This document shows positions 34,732 through 46,317 of a stretch of 64,000 nucleotides of DNA, piece by piece; within the stretch, counting starts at the first letter, position 1, and each line of letters begins with the position of its first letter. The stretch is from Cryptomeria japonica (lineage: Eukaryota; Streptophyta; Pinopsida; Cupressales; Cupressaceae): the NCBI RefSeq assembly GCF_030272615.1, contig NC_081405.1, positions 26,120,272-26,184,271 of the forward strand, written 5' to 3'. The position numbers and the translations under genes are program-made. The notes below the pieces were generated by a model. The model was given only the letters and a program-made list of their open reading frames with translations, did not search any database and was not told the DNA's origin.

Positions 34732-35730
34732 TTAGTCATGTCTTTTTATCTCTTCTCCTGAAGTCCCGATGTCCTCTGTAATGATTATATTTCTATCTAT
34801 CATCTCGGTAATCTCTCTTTTCACTAGATTTTTGTTAGGATAGTTAGAAGCCATATGTCCTATCTTATCACAATTGAAACATTTTAAAGGTAGCTTTCCT
34901 TTATACTTACCTTTTCCTCTTGGTAGCCTTCTGGCTAATAGTGCTTCAAACTCTTCTTGCTTTCTGATTTCCTCATACAGTTTGTGTACCTCCTCCATGT
35001 TTTTGCGAAATCTTTCACTTTCTCCACTATGATTCCCTTTAGACTACTTATACTTTCTATCATTGTAATCATCAGTTTCATCAATATGAAAAGAACTGAA
35101 TGCAGATTCAACTTTATTTATCGATGACCCACTATTATCAAAGTTACTTAACTCAAATGCATGTAGCTTACCAATAGTAGCATCTAAAGAAACTGGCATA
35201 TTAGATACAGACCTCAATTCATTGATTGCAGAGACTCGGATTGCATAGGCAGGTAGAAGGGTTCTTAACAATTTACTTGTTACATCCTTTTCTTCAATAG
35301 TTCCTCCTACTCCTTTGATTTGATTTGCAATCTCCTTTAGTCTTGTACTATACTAGGTTATGTTCTCACCTTCATTCATCATCATAGATTCAAGTTGTCC
35401 TCTTAAACTATCCACTTTTTCTCTTTGAACATGTTCATCTCCACCATACACAGATATGAGCTTAGTCCACATTGTGTTTGCATCAGTACATCCTTCTAGA
35501 TCAATAAACTCTAAGTCGGTCAATGCAGATGTTATTTCAATCCTTGCTTGAATATGTTCTTGCTTTGCCTTTATCTCTTCCATTGTCAATGGATAGGTGC
35601 TCTGTGTGATGAAATCATTCTCCATATAATAGACAGCATATTCTCCAATCCCTGATAGATGTAGCTTCATCATTTTCTGCTATGTAGAGAAACTTGACTT
35701 GCTCAGCTTTGGTGCATCCCTCTTATACAT
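34732..35730 (-). pseudogene. Copia-2 gag
   Basis: ATG at 35730 opens MYKRDAPKLSKSSF, 50 bases after the primer site. A TAG follows at codon 17. The capsid part (35673-35353) reads MMKLHLSGIGEYAVYYMEND and later YGGDEHVQREKVDSLRGQLE, typical of UBN2 gag. The zinc knuckle is CFNCDKIGHMASNY, where the last cysteine of CCHC has become tyrosine. Frame breaks occur at 35352, 35272 and 35043. Confidence 0.9.
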
Positions 35731-35780
35731 CTGTGGATCTTTAACTCAAGTGCCTTTATAATTTTCTTCCAGAGTCCAAA

Positions 35781-35792
35781 GCTCTGATACCA
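35781..35792 (-). promoter_or_regulatory. Copia-2 primer-binding site
   Basis: On the minus strand it reads tggtatcagagc, the canonical copia site for initiator Met-tRNA, two bases from the LTR end. Confidence 0.95.
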
Positions 35793-35794
35793 AT

Positions 35795-37288
35795 TGATAG
35801 TTCTGATACTTAATGTAAGTACAGATCCAATAGCCAACAAGATGAGAGGGGGGGTGAATCATACAAACTTAATCATCCATAAAAACATCAGATTCAACCT
35901 CGGTAACATATATATCAGTCATATAACCAAAACTATCAAACAAGAAAACTCAAAAGCATATGAACAATATAAACCTCATAACACCAGATTTAACGTGGAA
36001 ACCCAAAAAGGGAAAAAACACTGTGGGATTTTGGACCCACTAAGAAATATACTCTTCTAGAGTATGCTCGGTTAAAAGCAAATCCTGTTAAAGATTACAA
36101 ACATATTGCTAGACGTGACCCGGTTAAGGGATATCCCTCAGATCTGTTAGAATCTTCACTTTGTTAGAAGTGACCTTGTTAAAGGATTTCAAACACTCAA
36201 TAAGAATGTCACCTTGCTAGAGGATTTTACAAGTAAGACTGTTAAGTCCACTCGGTTAAGAGATTTTCTACTACGTCTAAAAATAACAGTAATAAAGATA
36301 TGTATGCAACTTCACATCTAAAAATGCTAAAGCAGATTCTTATTTGCTCAATACAATCAACTCATAGGACTTATCTTGTCCCTCTGCTAGGCTCTATACT
36401 CTGTTATCAAAATAGGTCTTCAAGCTTCTATGCTCGGTAATCACTATGTAGCATCCATGTGCATACACTTGCCTGCATACATTGTTTATCAACAGTTTAC
36501 TATTTATAAACAATCTTATAACCGCTTAATCTCCTTGATCACATTTCTCATGATCAATCATAGCCATCAGATCTTCAATCTTGTCTAGGTTTAATGTATC
36601 CTTTGATCTTAAAATGTTTTACCCCATCTTGGAACTTGCAGATTGACCTTGGAACTTGTGTTAGGGTATTGCGGTTCAATCTGAGCTATAGATCTTCCTA
36701 CCGATCTTTCTTTACCATAGATTCTTTAACAATCTTCATACACAGCTTACCAATCATTTAATTTGCTCTAGCTCATCAGCTTCCTTCATTAAATATCACA
36801 TGTAAACATTTAATGCATTCTGTTATAGCTTGATTGTAACTCAGTAAATACTAAACTTCACTTGGTAGACATTCTGCCTTCATTAACCGATAGTGATAAC
36901 CTTAGGGTTTACCGACTAGGTTCCTTAGGTCAGTAACATAGTATAGTATTAACCTTTCAAACAATAGCATATGTAGGATATCAAAACAATCTAAACATCA
37001 TGATCTCATCATTGTCTAACTCGGTAATAGTTGCCTATTGAATAACTTATCCCCTTATTCATCATATTCTTTCTATGTCTTTTACCGACATCTTCATACA
37101 CATCAAATCATACTTCTTAAGATATGGCAACATCATACTGAATTAGAAAATCAATTTCTTGACATCAATGACAAAATAATAATATTAAGACAGTAATCAT
37201 CCTTAATCAATTATATCCATAGTCATCAACAACCTTCTCAATATCCTTATTGAAATGCCAACAATCTCTCATTGTAATTGGAATGCCA
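35795..37288 (-). repeat. Copia-2 5' LTR
   Basis: Copy of 29577-31096 lacking a few short segments. In element sense its outer end begins near tgttggcattcc, like the Copia-1 LTR. The gtggaaaccc block is at 36005-36030, and the G-run gagagggggggtgaatc near 35845. Confidence 0.92.
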
Positions 37289-37293
37289 ACACT

Positions 37294-37678
37294 ACCAAAG
37301 GCTAAGAAGTTGAAAATTGTCCATCACCTATCAAAAACTAGTTTTAGTGAAGTGATTGCAGATGTGGTGGTTCCATCTCAGGCCGAGGGACAAGATTCTC
37401 CCTAATACTAAATATCATAGATAAATTTGGGCAAGCAAACCAAGTGGGGGGAGTTAGATACTTTGCAGTTAGCCATGAGCATCGTCAAAGGATGTGTAGA
37501 GAAGGACCATACTTCCAACGTGGAGCTCAAAGAACAATTAGGACAATATAAGCAACTGTTAATTGAAATGACAAAACCCCTAGACTCGTGCAAAACTGAT
37601 GAATTACCCTCTACCTCATCGCTGCCAGAAGAAGAAGTAAAAGCATTAGTGGAGGTAAGGTGGGTGGCAGCTATAGCC
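37294..37678 (+). pseudogene. Element E long ORF, 3' part
   Basis: This continues the ORF after Copia-2. Joining 29576 to 37294 reads through into PKAKKLKIVHHLSKTSF, then a stop (37403) and a frame change lead to a helical segment: LGKQTKWGELDTLQLAMS and NVELKEQLGQYKQLLIEM, a probable coiled coil. The ORF end is cut off by the Copia-3 LTR at 37679. Confidence 0.6.
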
Positions 37679-38706
37679 TATTGGTATTTTGGTATGGTTT
37701 TTTCATTGATGTCAACACCTACTATCACTTATCAACTCTAGCACTTTGGAGAATCAGCAACATTCACCGGCAAGCAAATGACTCATGCATAGTCACCAGT
37801 ATCTGGTACATCACTAGGATATAATGATCACCGACACTTGGAATGGCATGGAAAACACATGGTTATGTTGAAGACCTCACATGGACACTTTGTCTTGAAG
37901 ATTTGTTTATTGGTATATTTGTATCAGCATATGTACTGTTACCGACAAATAGGTCTAGGTTATACACTGGCAGGCTTATCTTTTCTAGATCAGCATGGCA
38001 CACTATGGAGATGATTTATTATTGTTGTAAATGCATTAAGTTGACATGTTGAATCGGTCATTGCATCGGGCATTAATTTATTTGTAAATTGATTTTATTG
38101 TAATATCCTTTAGAACCAACCTACTAAAATTGGTCCTAGGTTATGATATAAATGTAAGATCTTATTTGTAAGATCGGATGTGGAATGCAGAAAAGATTGT
38201 GTGAAGGTATATGCGAGAATAAGCAGAACTATACATGCAGACAACATTTCAAGGTGAAGCAAGGTTTTTGTGAAAGCATATCTGAACTACATTGGCACTA
38301 AATCCAGCATATGAAGATGCTATTTTGAGCAGTACTTTATTATTGGATTTAACCATCCAATTGTAGTGACTCCTATTTTGTGTTTGAGCAATGAGCTCTA
38401 GGCGCTTGGCCTTTCTGCATGTGCAGTAGTATCATCTGATTGTGGGTAAGGTTTACCACCATGGTTTTTCCCCTTATAGGGTTTCCATGTACAAATATTG
38501 GTGTTATGTGTTGTGGATGTTATTATCTTTCTATTTTATGCATTAATCTTTACCGGTACTGCAATTAACTGATAAACTGTCTACTGGTATAAAAGATTGG
38601 TTTATCGGTATTAAGAATTAAGTTGGTTAAGTTATTTTTTGTTTGAATTTTTAGACAACTAATTCACCCCCCCCCCCCCCCTCTCAGTTGCCCCCAGGAC
38701 CTAACA
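37679..38706 (+). repeat. Copia-3 5' LTR
   Basis: It begins tattggtatt, a mutated form of the tgttggcatt start of Copia-1 and Copia-2, and ends cctaaca. It contains the plus-strand form of the shared block (ggtttttccccttataggg, 38462-38480) and a run of 15 C at 38667-38681 in the place where the other LTRs have aattcacccc-type runs. Confidence 0.82.
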
Positions 38707-38708
38707 AT

Positions 38709-38720
38709 TGGTATCAAAGC
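38709..38720 (+). promoter_or_regulatory. Copia-3 primer-binding site
   Basis: tggtatcaaagc, one base off the canonical Met-tRNA site, 2 bases after the LTR end. Confidence 0.93.
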
Positions 38721-38763
38721 CTAGTCCTCTTTTTGCTGAAGTTTAATAGCTTGAGGAGATCAA

Positions 38764-39828
38764 ATGTCTACTAACTATTTCAGGAAGGACGGTCCTAAAC
38801 TTGATAGAACCAACTATGGCATATGGAAGATTAGAATGGAGAAACATTTAAATTGCATTCGAAAGGACATTTGGGAAGTTACAAAGAATGGTTATACTGC
38901 TCCTACTCCCGGTCAGCCTAATCCACCTACTTTGGGAAAAGATGAAGAAAATAATTGCAAAGAAAGAGAAGCACTTTTGAGCACATTAACAGATCATAAA
39001 ATCATGGGATTATCATATAGATCAACTGCTAAAGCTATTTGGGATCATTTGGAAACACTGAATGAAGGAGATTCCATAGTCAAAATTGCAAAACTTGAAA
39101 GCTTCCGAGTCAGGTATGAAAATCTGAAAATGGAAGAAGATGAAAGGATTTATGCTTTTATGGAAAGAGTTAATGAAATTGTTTTGGGTATTAAATGTTG
39201 TGGAGGAACCTTAAGTGAAGATGAAATTGTTTCAAAATTTTTGAGGATTGCCAACGACATATAAAATGAAGGTTACTACTATAAATGAGTTAAGAACAAT
39301 GCCTAATACATTAGTAACTAGGGATACATTGATTGGAAAACTTTCAGCTTTTGAAATTGAGGAATTTGGTCCTGTTGCTACTATAAAGATAGATTTAGCT
39401 TTTAAGGCATCAACATTATCTACATCATCATTTGAGAAGTCTGATTGCAAAGCCTTTTATGCAAGAGAACTTCAAGAAAGCAGGAGAGAAAATGAAGAAC
39501 TTGAAGAACTTGAAGCACTATTTGCAAGAAAATTACCTAAAGGTCTAGTAGGAAGTAGGTATGAAGGTAAAGCACCCTTTAAATGCTTTAATTGTAATCA
39601 GATTGGTCATATGGCTTCTAGATGCCCTGATAGACATGCTAGACTAAGAGAAGAAGCTAGAAGAACATACAAGCCTAATCCTGAATATCAGAGATACAAA
39701 ATTAAGAAGAATAAAGACAAATCTTGTTATCTTGCTGATGAAGGAGTGACTGATGATTCTGATGAGGATCCGACAAACAATGGATGGGTTTTTGTTGCTA
39801 TAATAGAAGACCAACTGGCACCTACTAT
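38764..39828 (+). pseudogene. Copia-3 gag, one frameshift, truncated
   Basis: ATG at 38764 gives MSTNYFRKDGPKLDRTNYGI, the usual copia gag start with the NYGIWKIRMEKHL segment. The capsid region continues through AIWDHLETLNEGDSIVKIAK to 39264. A one-base change near 39250 moves the frame: the second part (from 39248) carries INELRTMPNTLVTRDTLIG and a complete CCHC knuckle CFNCNQIGHMASRC at about 39590-39632. The frame runs into the acidic gag-protease linker and is cut at 39828 by Tat-2. No premature stops occur within each part, so this copy is fairly young. Confidence 0.9.
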
Positions 39829-41010
39829 GTGAGCTTGAATTTCATTCTCAGAATGTTACCCGTAATAAGTTAGTTTCATAAAATACAAATGGAAATGTAT
39901 ATAGGAAATCCAAATTCAACCAATGAAACTACATGAAATAAATATTAAAATAAAACATTATTTTACCTTCATGGCTTATGTCTCATTGTGTCCTAACTCC
40001 ACTATTCCTGGTTGTAGATGGTGTGCTCTAAGATAATGCATTGTTGGCTTCCAAGATGGCATATGAAGAATGGACTGATAACTTGTAGTTAACTGACACT
40101 ATGATATGCAGATGCTACATGGTTATGCTAAAATGATTATACTATGATGCTATATGATAATTACTATATTGCTATTTGCTTCAAAAACTCACAGATGCAT
40201 AAGATTAGCTTGTAAAATGCACTTGCAGTCTCTTGAAGTCTAACTCTCTCTCAACTGAAGCTCTTGATTTTATAGACTTTGAGAGGATAAGATGATGTGG
40301 CTTAGATCAACGGTCCTGATCATATATACATATTTGGATGGCCATGAGAAAGAGTGAAGGTTGAGAGAAAGGGGGAAGGAGAAGACAAGTGTCACTCATC
40401 TCACCTTGACTGGGTTGCTGACTGAGGGAATCTAGGGATGGTTGGAGGAAATTTAGGCATGAGAGGACAAGTGGACTCAAGTCCTTCCTAAGATGTAGGG
40501 AGTGTCAGAGAGAATATAGGAAATGGTTATGAAATATGTGTACGTACACAATTTTCATTAAGGTTGGTGGTTGGAGATAAATGATAAATTAATATTTAAG
40601 AAATATGAATTTCCTTAGCCACATGTTTGATGAGTTGACAAAGGGAAGATGAAGTGGATATGGAAGAATGAGTTGGATAAGGGATTTAAATAATTTAAAA
40701 ATTATTTAATATTTGAGACTATAAGATAGGAGAATAACTATTAAATATTGGATATTTAATTGTTTGGAGGAGATAATTAAATATTAGATATTTAATTAAC
40801 TTGATTAAAAAGATAATTAAATATTAGATATTTAATTAATTAGAAGAATATAATAGATGAATTAATTAATAAAATATTAATTAATAGAAAGACATGAAAA
40901 TGAATTAAATAAATTAATCTTTTCAAATTAACTATTTAATAGAAGAATTATTATTAAATAAATATAAAATATTTATTTAATTGCTCATAGCCAATTTTTA
41001 TGTGTATACA
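39829..41010 (-). repeat. Tat-2 3' LTR
   Basis: In element sense it starts tgtatacacat, directly after the polypurine tract, and ends in ...ctcaca against Copia-3 gag. The 40660-40990 part is rich in attaaat words. In element sense a TATA-like ctataaaatc is near 40279. The exact inner end may be 39829 or 39831. Confidence 0.8.
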
Positions 41011-41025
41011 TTTTGCCCCTCTTTG
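41011..41025 (-). promoter_or_regulatory. Tat-2 polypurine tract
   Basis: On the minus strand it reads caaagaggggcaaaa, identical to Tat-N 14256-14270, directly before the LTR. Confidence 0.92.
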
Positions 41026-41519
41026 AAATGACGTGAAAACAAAATTGTTTCAAAGATTAAATCAAGTCTCGATAATGCCTGATAGAGATTGAAAATCCTG
41101 ATTTTGTGCCCCCTCAGGAGATTGATCGTGAAATTGTCGAAAATTCTGGTTTGAACGATTAATCTCATGATAATTGATTAAAATTTAGTCAATTAAATTC
41201 ATTTGAAAAAAAAAAATTAAATTGCCCCATTGAAATTAATTACTCTTCAAAATAGTAAATATAAAATTACCAAGGCTAATTTTAATTTCATTGTTATCCT
41301 TGTCAGCTTGCGAAGAAGATATTCTTGTTTAGGTGGCGAAATGGTGATTCCAATGGAGTATCATCGATGTGAGTGAGTTCGACATTATCAGCAACCTATC
41401 GAGTATGGGTATCCGGTATGTATCTTATCCCAAACCTTGTTTGCAAGTTTTAATTCAAATTTTTCATGTTTTTAGGCGTTTTTTTTTTAATTTTCCAATT
41501 TTTTTGAATTTTTTTGGCG

Positions 41520-41830
41520 TTAGGTTAGCGCTTTTATAGTTTTTTTTAGCGCATATGCAACTAGGTTTAGCACAAATGCCGAGATTAATGTATATGCTCT
41601 ATATGTTAGCGCTTATGTTCAAGATGTTAGCGCATATGCACAGGGTAGCGCAAATGTGTTGTTTGTTAGCGCTTATGCCTAGAAAGGTAGCGCTTTTGCA
41701 TGGATTAGCATTTATGCCTATAGTTTTAGCGCTTGTGTTAAAAAGAATAGTGCATATGCACTAATTAGCGCATTTGCATTTAGTTTTAGCGCATTTGTTG
41801 TAGTTTAACGCAAATGCTCAATAGGATGGC
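41520..41830 (+). repeat. tagcgcatatgca word repeats upstream of PMD gene in Tat-2
   Basis: About fourteen copies of words like tagcgcatatgc, tagcgcttttgc and tagcgcaaatg recur every ~20-25 bases on the strand that encodes the PMD gene. The region gives an artificial frame rich in Met-Leu (41555-41764). Confidence 0.85.
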
Positions 41831-41939
41831 ACTTTTGCTTAAATTTGATATTTTTGATAAGTGCAAAAGATAAAAATCACTTTGATAAGTAGTTTTAACA
41901 TATATAATATGTAGTGATGATGAAAATTGAGACTTGATT

Positions 41940-42310
41940 GAGTGATTGCATGCCTGATAGATGAATAGATAGGTTGATTGATTGATTTGATTGCTTTGAT
42001 TGATAGATTGGATCGATATATTTGACTGTTTTGATTAGCTTGATTGATAGATTTAATTGATTGAGTAGCTCTAAGAAACCGATTTAATTTCTGATGTAAG
42101 AGCTTAGCAAAGTTTTTGAGTAAACTCAATGTTTGATAAAAAACCATGATTGATAGGTTTTTAAAAATGTTTTGATAGCGTAAGTTGCTTCAATTTGATT
42201 TGATAGATACATAGATGATGATTTAGTTTGATTTGATAGATAGATAGATTTGATGATTCAATTTGATTTGATAGATAGATAGATTTAATAATTCAGTTTG
42301 ATTTCTCTTG
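41940..42310 (+). repeat. Low-complexity gattgat/gatagata tract
   Basis: Irregular runs of gattgattgattt and gatagatagattt, plus three similar ~45-base units containing tttgatttgatagatagat between 42200 and 42300. No coding potential. Confidence 0.8.
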
Positions 42311-42339
42311 ACAAAAATAGGAGAAACTCAATGTTCTCC

Positions 42340-44465
42340 AGTGTCAGGAGAAATTACCGGTTGTGCATCATTTAGTTCCAGAGTTTACCTAGGCTAAGAT
42401 TAGACACATAGATGCTTGTGGTTTACGCCATTTGTTATATATGCCTGAGATTATGCATAACAAAGGTTTGTTGACAACATTGGTCGAGAGACGACACAGT
42501 GAGCATAACACTTTCCACCTACCGAAGGGTGAGATTAGTGTGACTCTGAAGGATGTCTACAAGATTCTGCATATCCTAGTGACTAGCAAGCTAGTGCAGT
42601 ATGATTATCAGGATTGGGTTGGTATAGAGGCTTGCAGAGTTGTGTTTGCTGATGAGAGCATTGGTAGAGGAGAGATCTGATGGGTAGATATGGTGATGTA
42701 TTATGAGGCTCTTCATGTTATTCTTGCTGGTTTGATTAGAGGATTTATATGTCCTAATAGGAGATCATGAGGTTTTTCAGTTGGATGGGGTGAGATTCTC
42801 TTGGGTATGATGCAACATCATACTTGATATGCTTGGGGTGTTTTCATGTTGGCACACTTATATCATGATCTTCACTAGGTAGTGTATGATGAGAGTGTGA
42901 GTTTGTCTACAGGATGCACTTTATTGCAGATCTAGTGCTGGGAGCACATTGTTGTTACTCGGCCTATCCATCACAGAGTTCGTGGAGAGAGGCAGTCATA
43001 TGTATATTTCTATGCAGGTATCCTTACTCAGCATAAGCTGGGTAAGATGGAGTATTGGTGTTGGGTGCTTGATTCATTGGATAGCGTCACTTGGAGACCA
43101 TATCTTGATTGTGAGCCATGGATGGATGACGCACTGACATTAACATGTATTATGCAGTGTAGATATCTCATTGGGCAGACACCTTTTATTGTTGAGAGAC
43201 AGTTGATTGGTCGGATTTTGAGATAGTTTGGTATCATCCAGCCTATGCATACCAGTGTGATGCTATATGCTCGGCAGTACAAAGATAGGCAGGATTGGGG
43301 ACCGTCCTTGTCATTTGAGATTGCTCGTGCAGAGTTTGTTGCTACCCTGAGAGTGGCTTATGATATGAGATTACATATTATTGATCCTGGGGTTACTGCA
43401 GATTATGCTTAGTACATATTAGCGCATCTGTTTCCTCACATTACTGATCCAGTAGATCCTCCTCCCAGATCAAGAGATGAGGATGATGATTCAGATGATC
43501 TAGTTTCTAGGAGACTGAGATGGAGATGAGAGTTTAGAGCTACTCATGAGGTAGGGGGAAGGTGGAGATGATGGTGGGGATGGAGCTAGTGATGGTAGGA
43601 GACCTGGATGGAGGGGAGGTTGATTGAGAGTCTGTGGAGGACCATTCAGACCGACTAGCAGGATTGAGAGATCACGTCCTATGGGTGGGAGAGATGTTGG
43701 ATGGATTGGGAGAGAGCATGGCAAGACAAGTATGAGATCACCGAGAGGGTTACCATTGATAGGAGGTAGGGTGACTAGACTGGATGGGGGTTGTGGGAGA
43801 GGCATTGATTTTGGATAGATTCAGCCAGATCCTCAAGTTATTGCAGCGCATGGTGGAGATGATGAAGATCCTAAGGATCATGTTCCCCTGATTAGATGAC
43901 AGGTTCAGAGAGTTACTCGGACTGAGATTCCAGTAGTTGGACAGGTTGGTGGTGAGCAGATTGGGGTTCATGCACCATAGTAGGATGTACCAGAGCAGGT
44001 TGCACCAGTGCATGATATGCCAGATGTGGTTATACCAGAGCATGATGTGCCAGGGCTAGATACTATAGACAGTATGAGAGCATAGATTGATCAGCTTGGA
44101 GCATAGGTGCAGACTCTTATGACTGAGCAGGATAGAGCTGTTAGGAGACAGCAGGATATTCAGGGTCTTCTAAATCATATTCAGTAGATTGGATTAGGTA
44201 CTCTCTCGATAGATACTGTTAGAGAATTAGTTCGAGCTGGGAAGGAGACTTCCCACTAGCGATGACCATATGAGGAGGCAGTTATAGAGAGCCAAAGAGC
44301 AGGTAGTTATCATACCATCATGTTGATGGATACTAGCAGTGGTGGGGTCATGGGACCTCCTCAAAGGAGTGGTGATCATGGGAGACAAGCATCTGAAGGA
44401 TCTTCTCACCCACAGCCACAGAGATGGACAGAGTCAGGTGGTAGTGGTATAGGACAACCTTGACT
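42340..44465 (+). pseudogene. Plant mobile domain (PMD) gene, antisense within Tat-2
   Basis: Homologue of the Tat-N PMD gene. The frame shows KGLLTTLVERRHSEHNTFHL and KGEISVTLKDVYKILHI, then WGVFMLAHLYHDL, SVTWRPYLDCEPW, RYLIGQTPFIVERQLIGRIL and FGIIQPMH, in PMD order. A Gly/Arg/Asp-rich region follows (from ~43510, after a frame change), then DVPEQVAPVHDMPDVV repeats and a coiled-coil segment, and the end near 44465. At least fifteen stops are present, all TAG or TGA, which fits C-to-T change of CAG and CGA. It lies antisense to the retrotransposon, as in Tat-N. The start codon cannot be fixed. Confidence 0.85.
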
Positions 44466-46317
44466 TGATTTGCATTGGATGAGGCATTTGTATTGTTTAT
44501 CTGATATCATTGTATACTTGGACTTCTATTGTTTTATGATGATCTATATGCAGACATGAACTATATATGACGATGATCTTTATTATTATGCTTATATGTT
44601 ACTCTATTTGATGATGATACTTTTATGCGTTAATGATCTATATGCTTTGATTATATGGATGCAATGATTATATGTATGATGTTATAAATGTTTATTCTAT
44701 TTGATGATGATACTTCATATGATGATGCAATGATAAATGCTTTTGTTGATTTTTGATGATCTTGGATGCAAAATGGAAATGATTTCTAACTTAAATGATA
44801 TGAATGCAATGATCTATATGGAATGTTTTTTATTTTATATGTAATGTTTTATGATGATTATGAATCTAAGTGCAAAGATGCAACTAAATGATCGTCAATG
44901 GAATGATAATACAAATAATAATGATGATACACTACATGATAAATGAAATGCACTTATTTAAATAGAAATTAATGCAATTTTTGAAATGCAACTAAATGAA
45001 ATAAATGATGATTAAAATAATTTTAATAAATGAATGCACCTATAATGATTAAATGTAAATTATTTTTGTTTGTCCAAGTATACTCAATCTTTATTTATGA
45101 TCATTGATTTGTTAATGAAATGATATGCTTATAATGCAACTGACCATGAATGCTTATAATGCAAACAAATAATAAGCTAATGAAATGATCTAACTAAAAA
45201 TTGTACCGCCATTCTTCATATGCGATCTTGTAACAGTGCTTGATTTCATCATTGAGCTTTAAAATGTTGTAAGAAATACAAGCAACTTGACATAATGATT
45301 CAAGATGACTTGAGTATTTCTTATATGGATTTTGATATAGAAAGCTAATACAAGCAACATGATATAATGGATCAAGTTGACCTGAGTATTGCTTGTAGAT
45401 CAGACAAGGAGTATCTCCTTTCATGCATGACTTGGAACGTCCTTCTTGATCTTTTGTTGATCATATCTTGAGACAAGTTCATACCGTAGTACGAGATAAA
45501 CCACAGACAACAATAAAAGAAAAGAATCATGCCCCATCATAGCTTCTCTAGTCATGGACATCCTTGAGTTGCATAGAGTACATGATTAGCAATAAAATCA
45601 AGATATAAACACCAAATCTTGTATGTCATTCACATGTTCTAATGGTCATTAACTGATATAATCATCTTAATGAAATAATCTTTGATAATCCTTTATAGCT
45701 TGCTAGTTGATTCTTCATTTTCTAAGTTTGATGATTCAGTTGTTATGAAATGCCTTGATTTCCATTGCTTTGTTGCTCATTATCTGCTTCAAAATCCTAG
45801 GTGTTTTTTGGATTTTCTAAGTTTTTCGAATGTTTTGGGATTTTTAAAGATTCAAAAGATCACCTTAGCAAAAGGAATCAGGATTTTGCACCTAGTGGAA
45901 ACAAAAACAAAAATTTATTATGGATATATTAATTGATCAAGATCCAAATCATGGCGAGATACAAATGTAGATTGATCGTTGCTGATAAAATCTAAGATAG
46001 TGACTACGACAAGTATGTCAAAGATTAGATAAATGTTGGTAAGCTACATATTTCTTGCTAAATGGTTCAGAGAAATGGATGTGAAAGATAGAATGGATAA
46101 GCTAGCGATAGATAGAAATGATTGATGAGATATGATGGAGTGGATAGGTGCCCAAGGTGATCTCATAAATGGAGGAACTCACTTTTTAGATAGCACCTGT
46201 TTACCAGGTTTTCACCATCTAAATTTATTGCATTTTTTTTTGGATTTTGTATGCTTTTTATTAATTTTTTTCAAGACTTTATATGCTTTTTATTGATTTT
46301 TAAGGACTTTATATCTC
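44466..46317. other. Tat-2 non-coding stretch between PMD gene and integrase
   Basis: No gene. 44480-45180 is AT-rich with recurrent atgatgat and aatgcaa words; 45270-45410 holds two ~90-base related units (ataatg(a/g)attcaag...gacttgagtattgctt). A motif at 46160-46218, gaaaacctggtaaacaggtg on the minus strand, resembles Tat-N 9645-9665. Confidence 0.6.

Larger units (their letters stand above)
29577..37288 (-). mobile_element. Copia-2: full-length Ty1/copia retrotransposon
   Basis: LTRs at 29577-31096 (3') and 35795-37288 (5'), a Met-tRNA primer site, gag, protease, integrase, RT and RNase H in copia order on the minus strand. The two LTRs differ by roughly 5 percent over their first 300 bases by eye, so the insertion is not recent. 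It interrupts the element E ORF. Several stops break the polyprotein, so it is probably inactive although most motifs survive. Confidence 0.93.
37679..39828 (+). mobile_element. Copia-3: Ty1/copia element, 5' LTR and gag only
   Basis: 5' LTR 37679-38706, primer site 38709-38720, gag 38764-39828. The element is cut by the 3' LTR of Tat-2, which must have inserted into it; the rest lies outside the window. It is itself inserted in element E. Confidence 0.88.

Noticed and set aside
41520-41830. CRISPR-like array of short repeats
   Set aside because: Words are degenerate, spacing is irregular, there are no unique spacers or cas genes, and the context is a plant retrotransposon.
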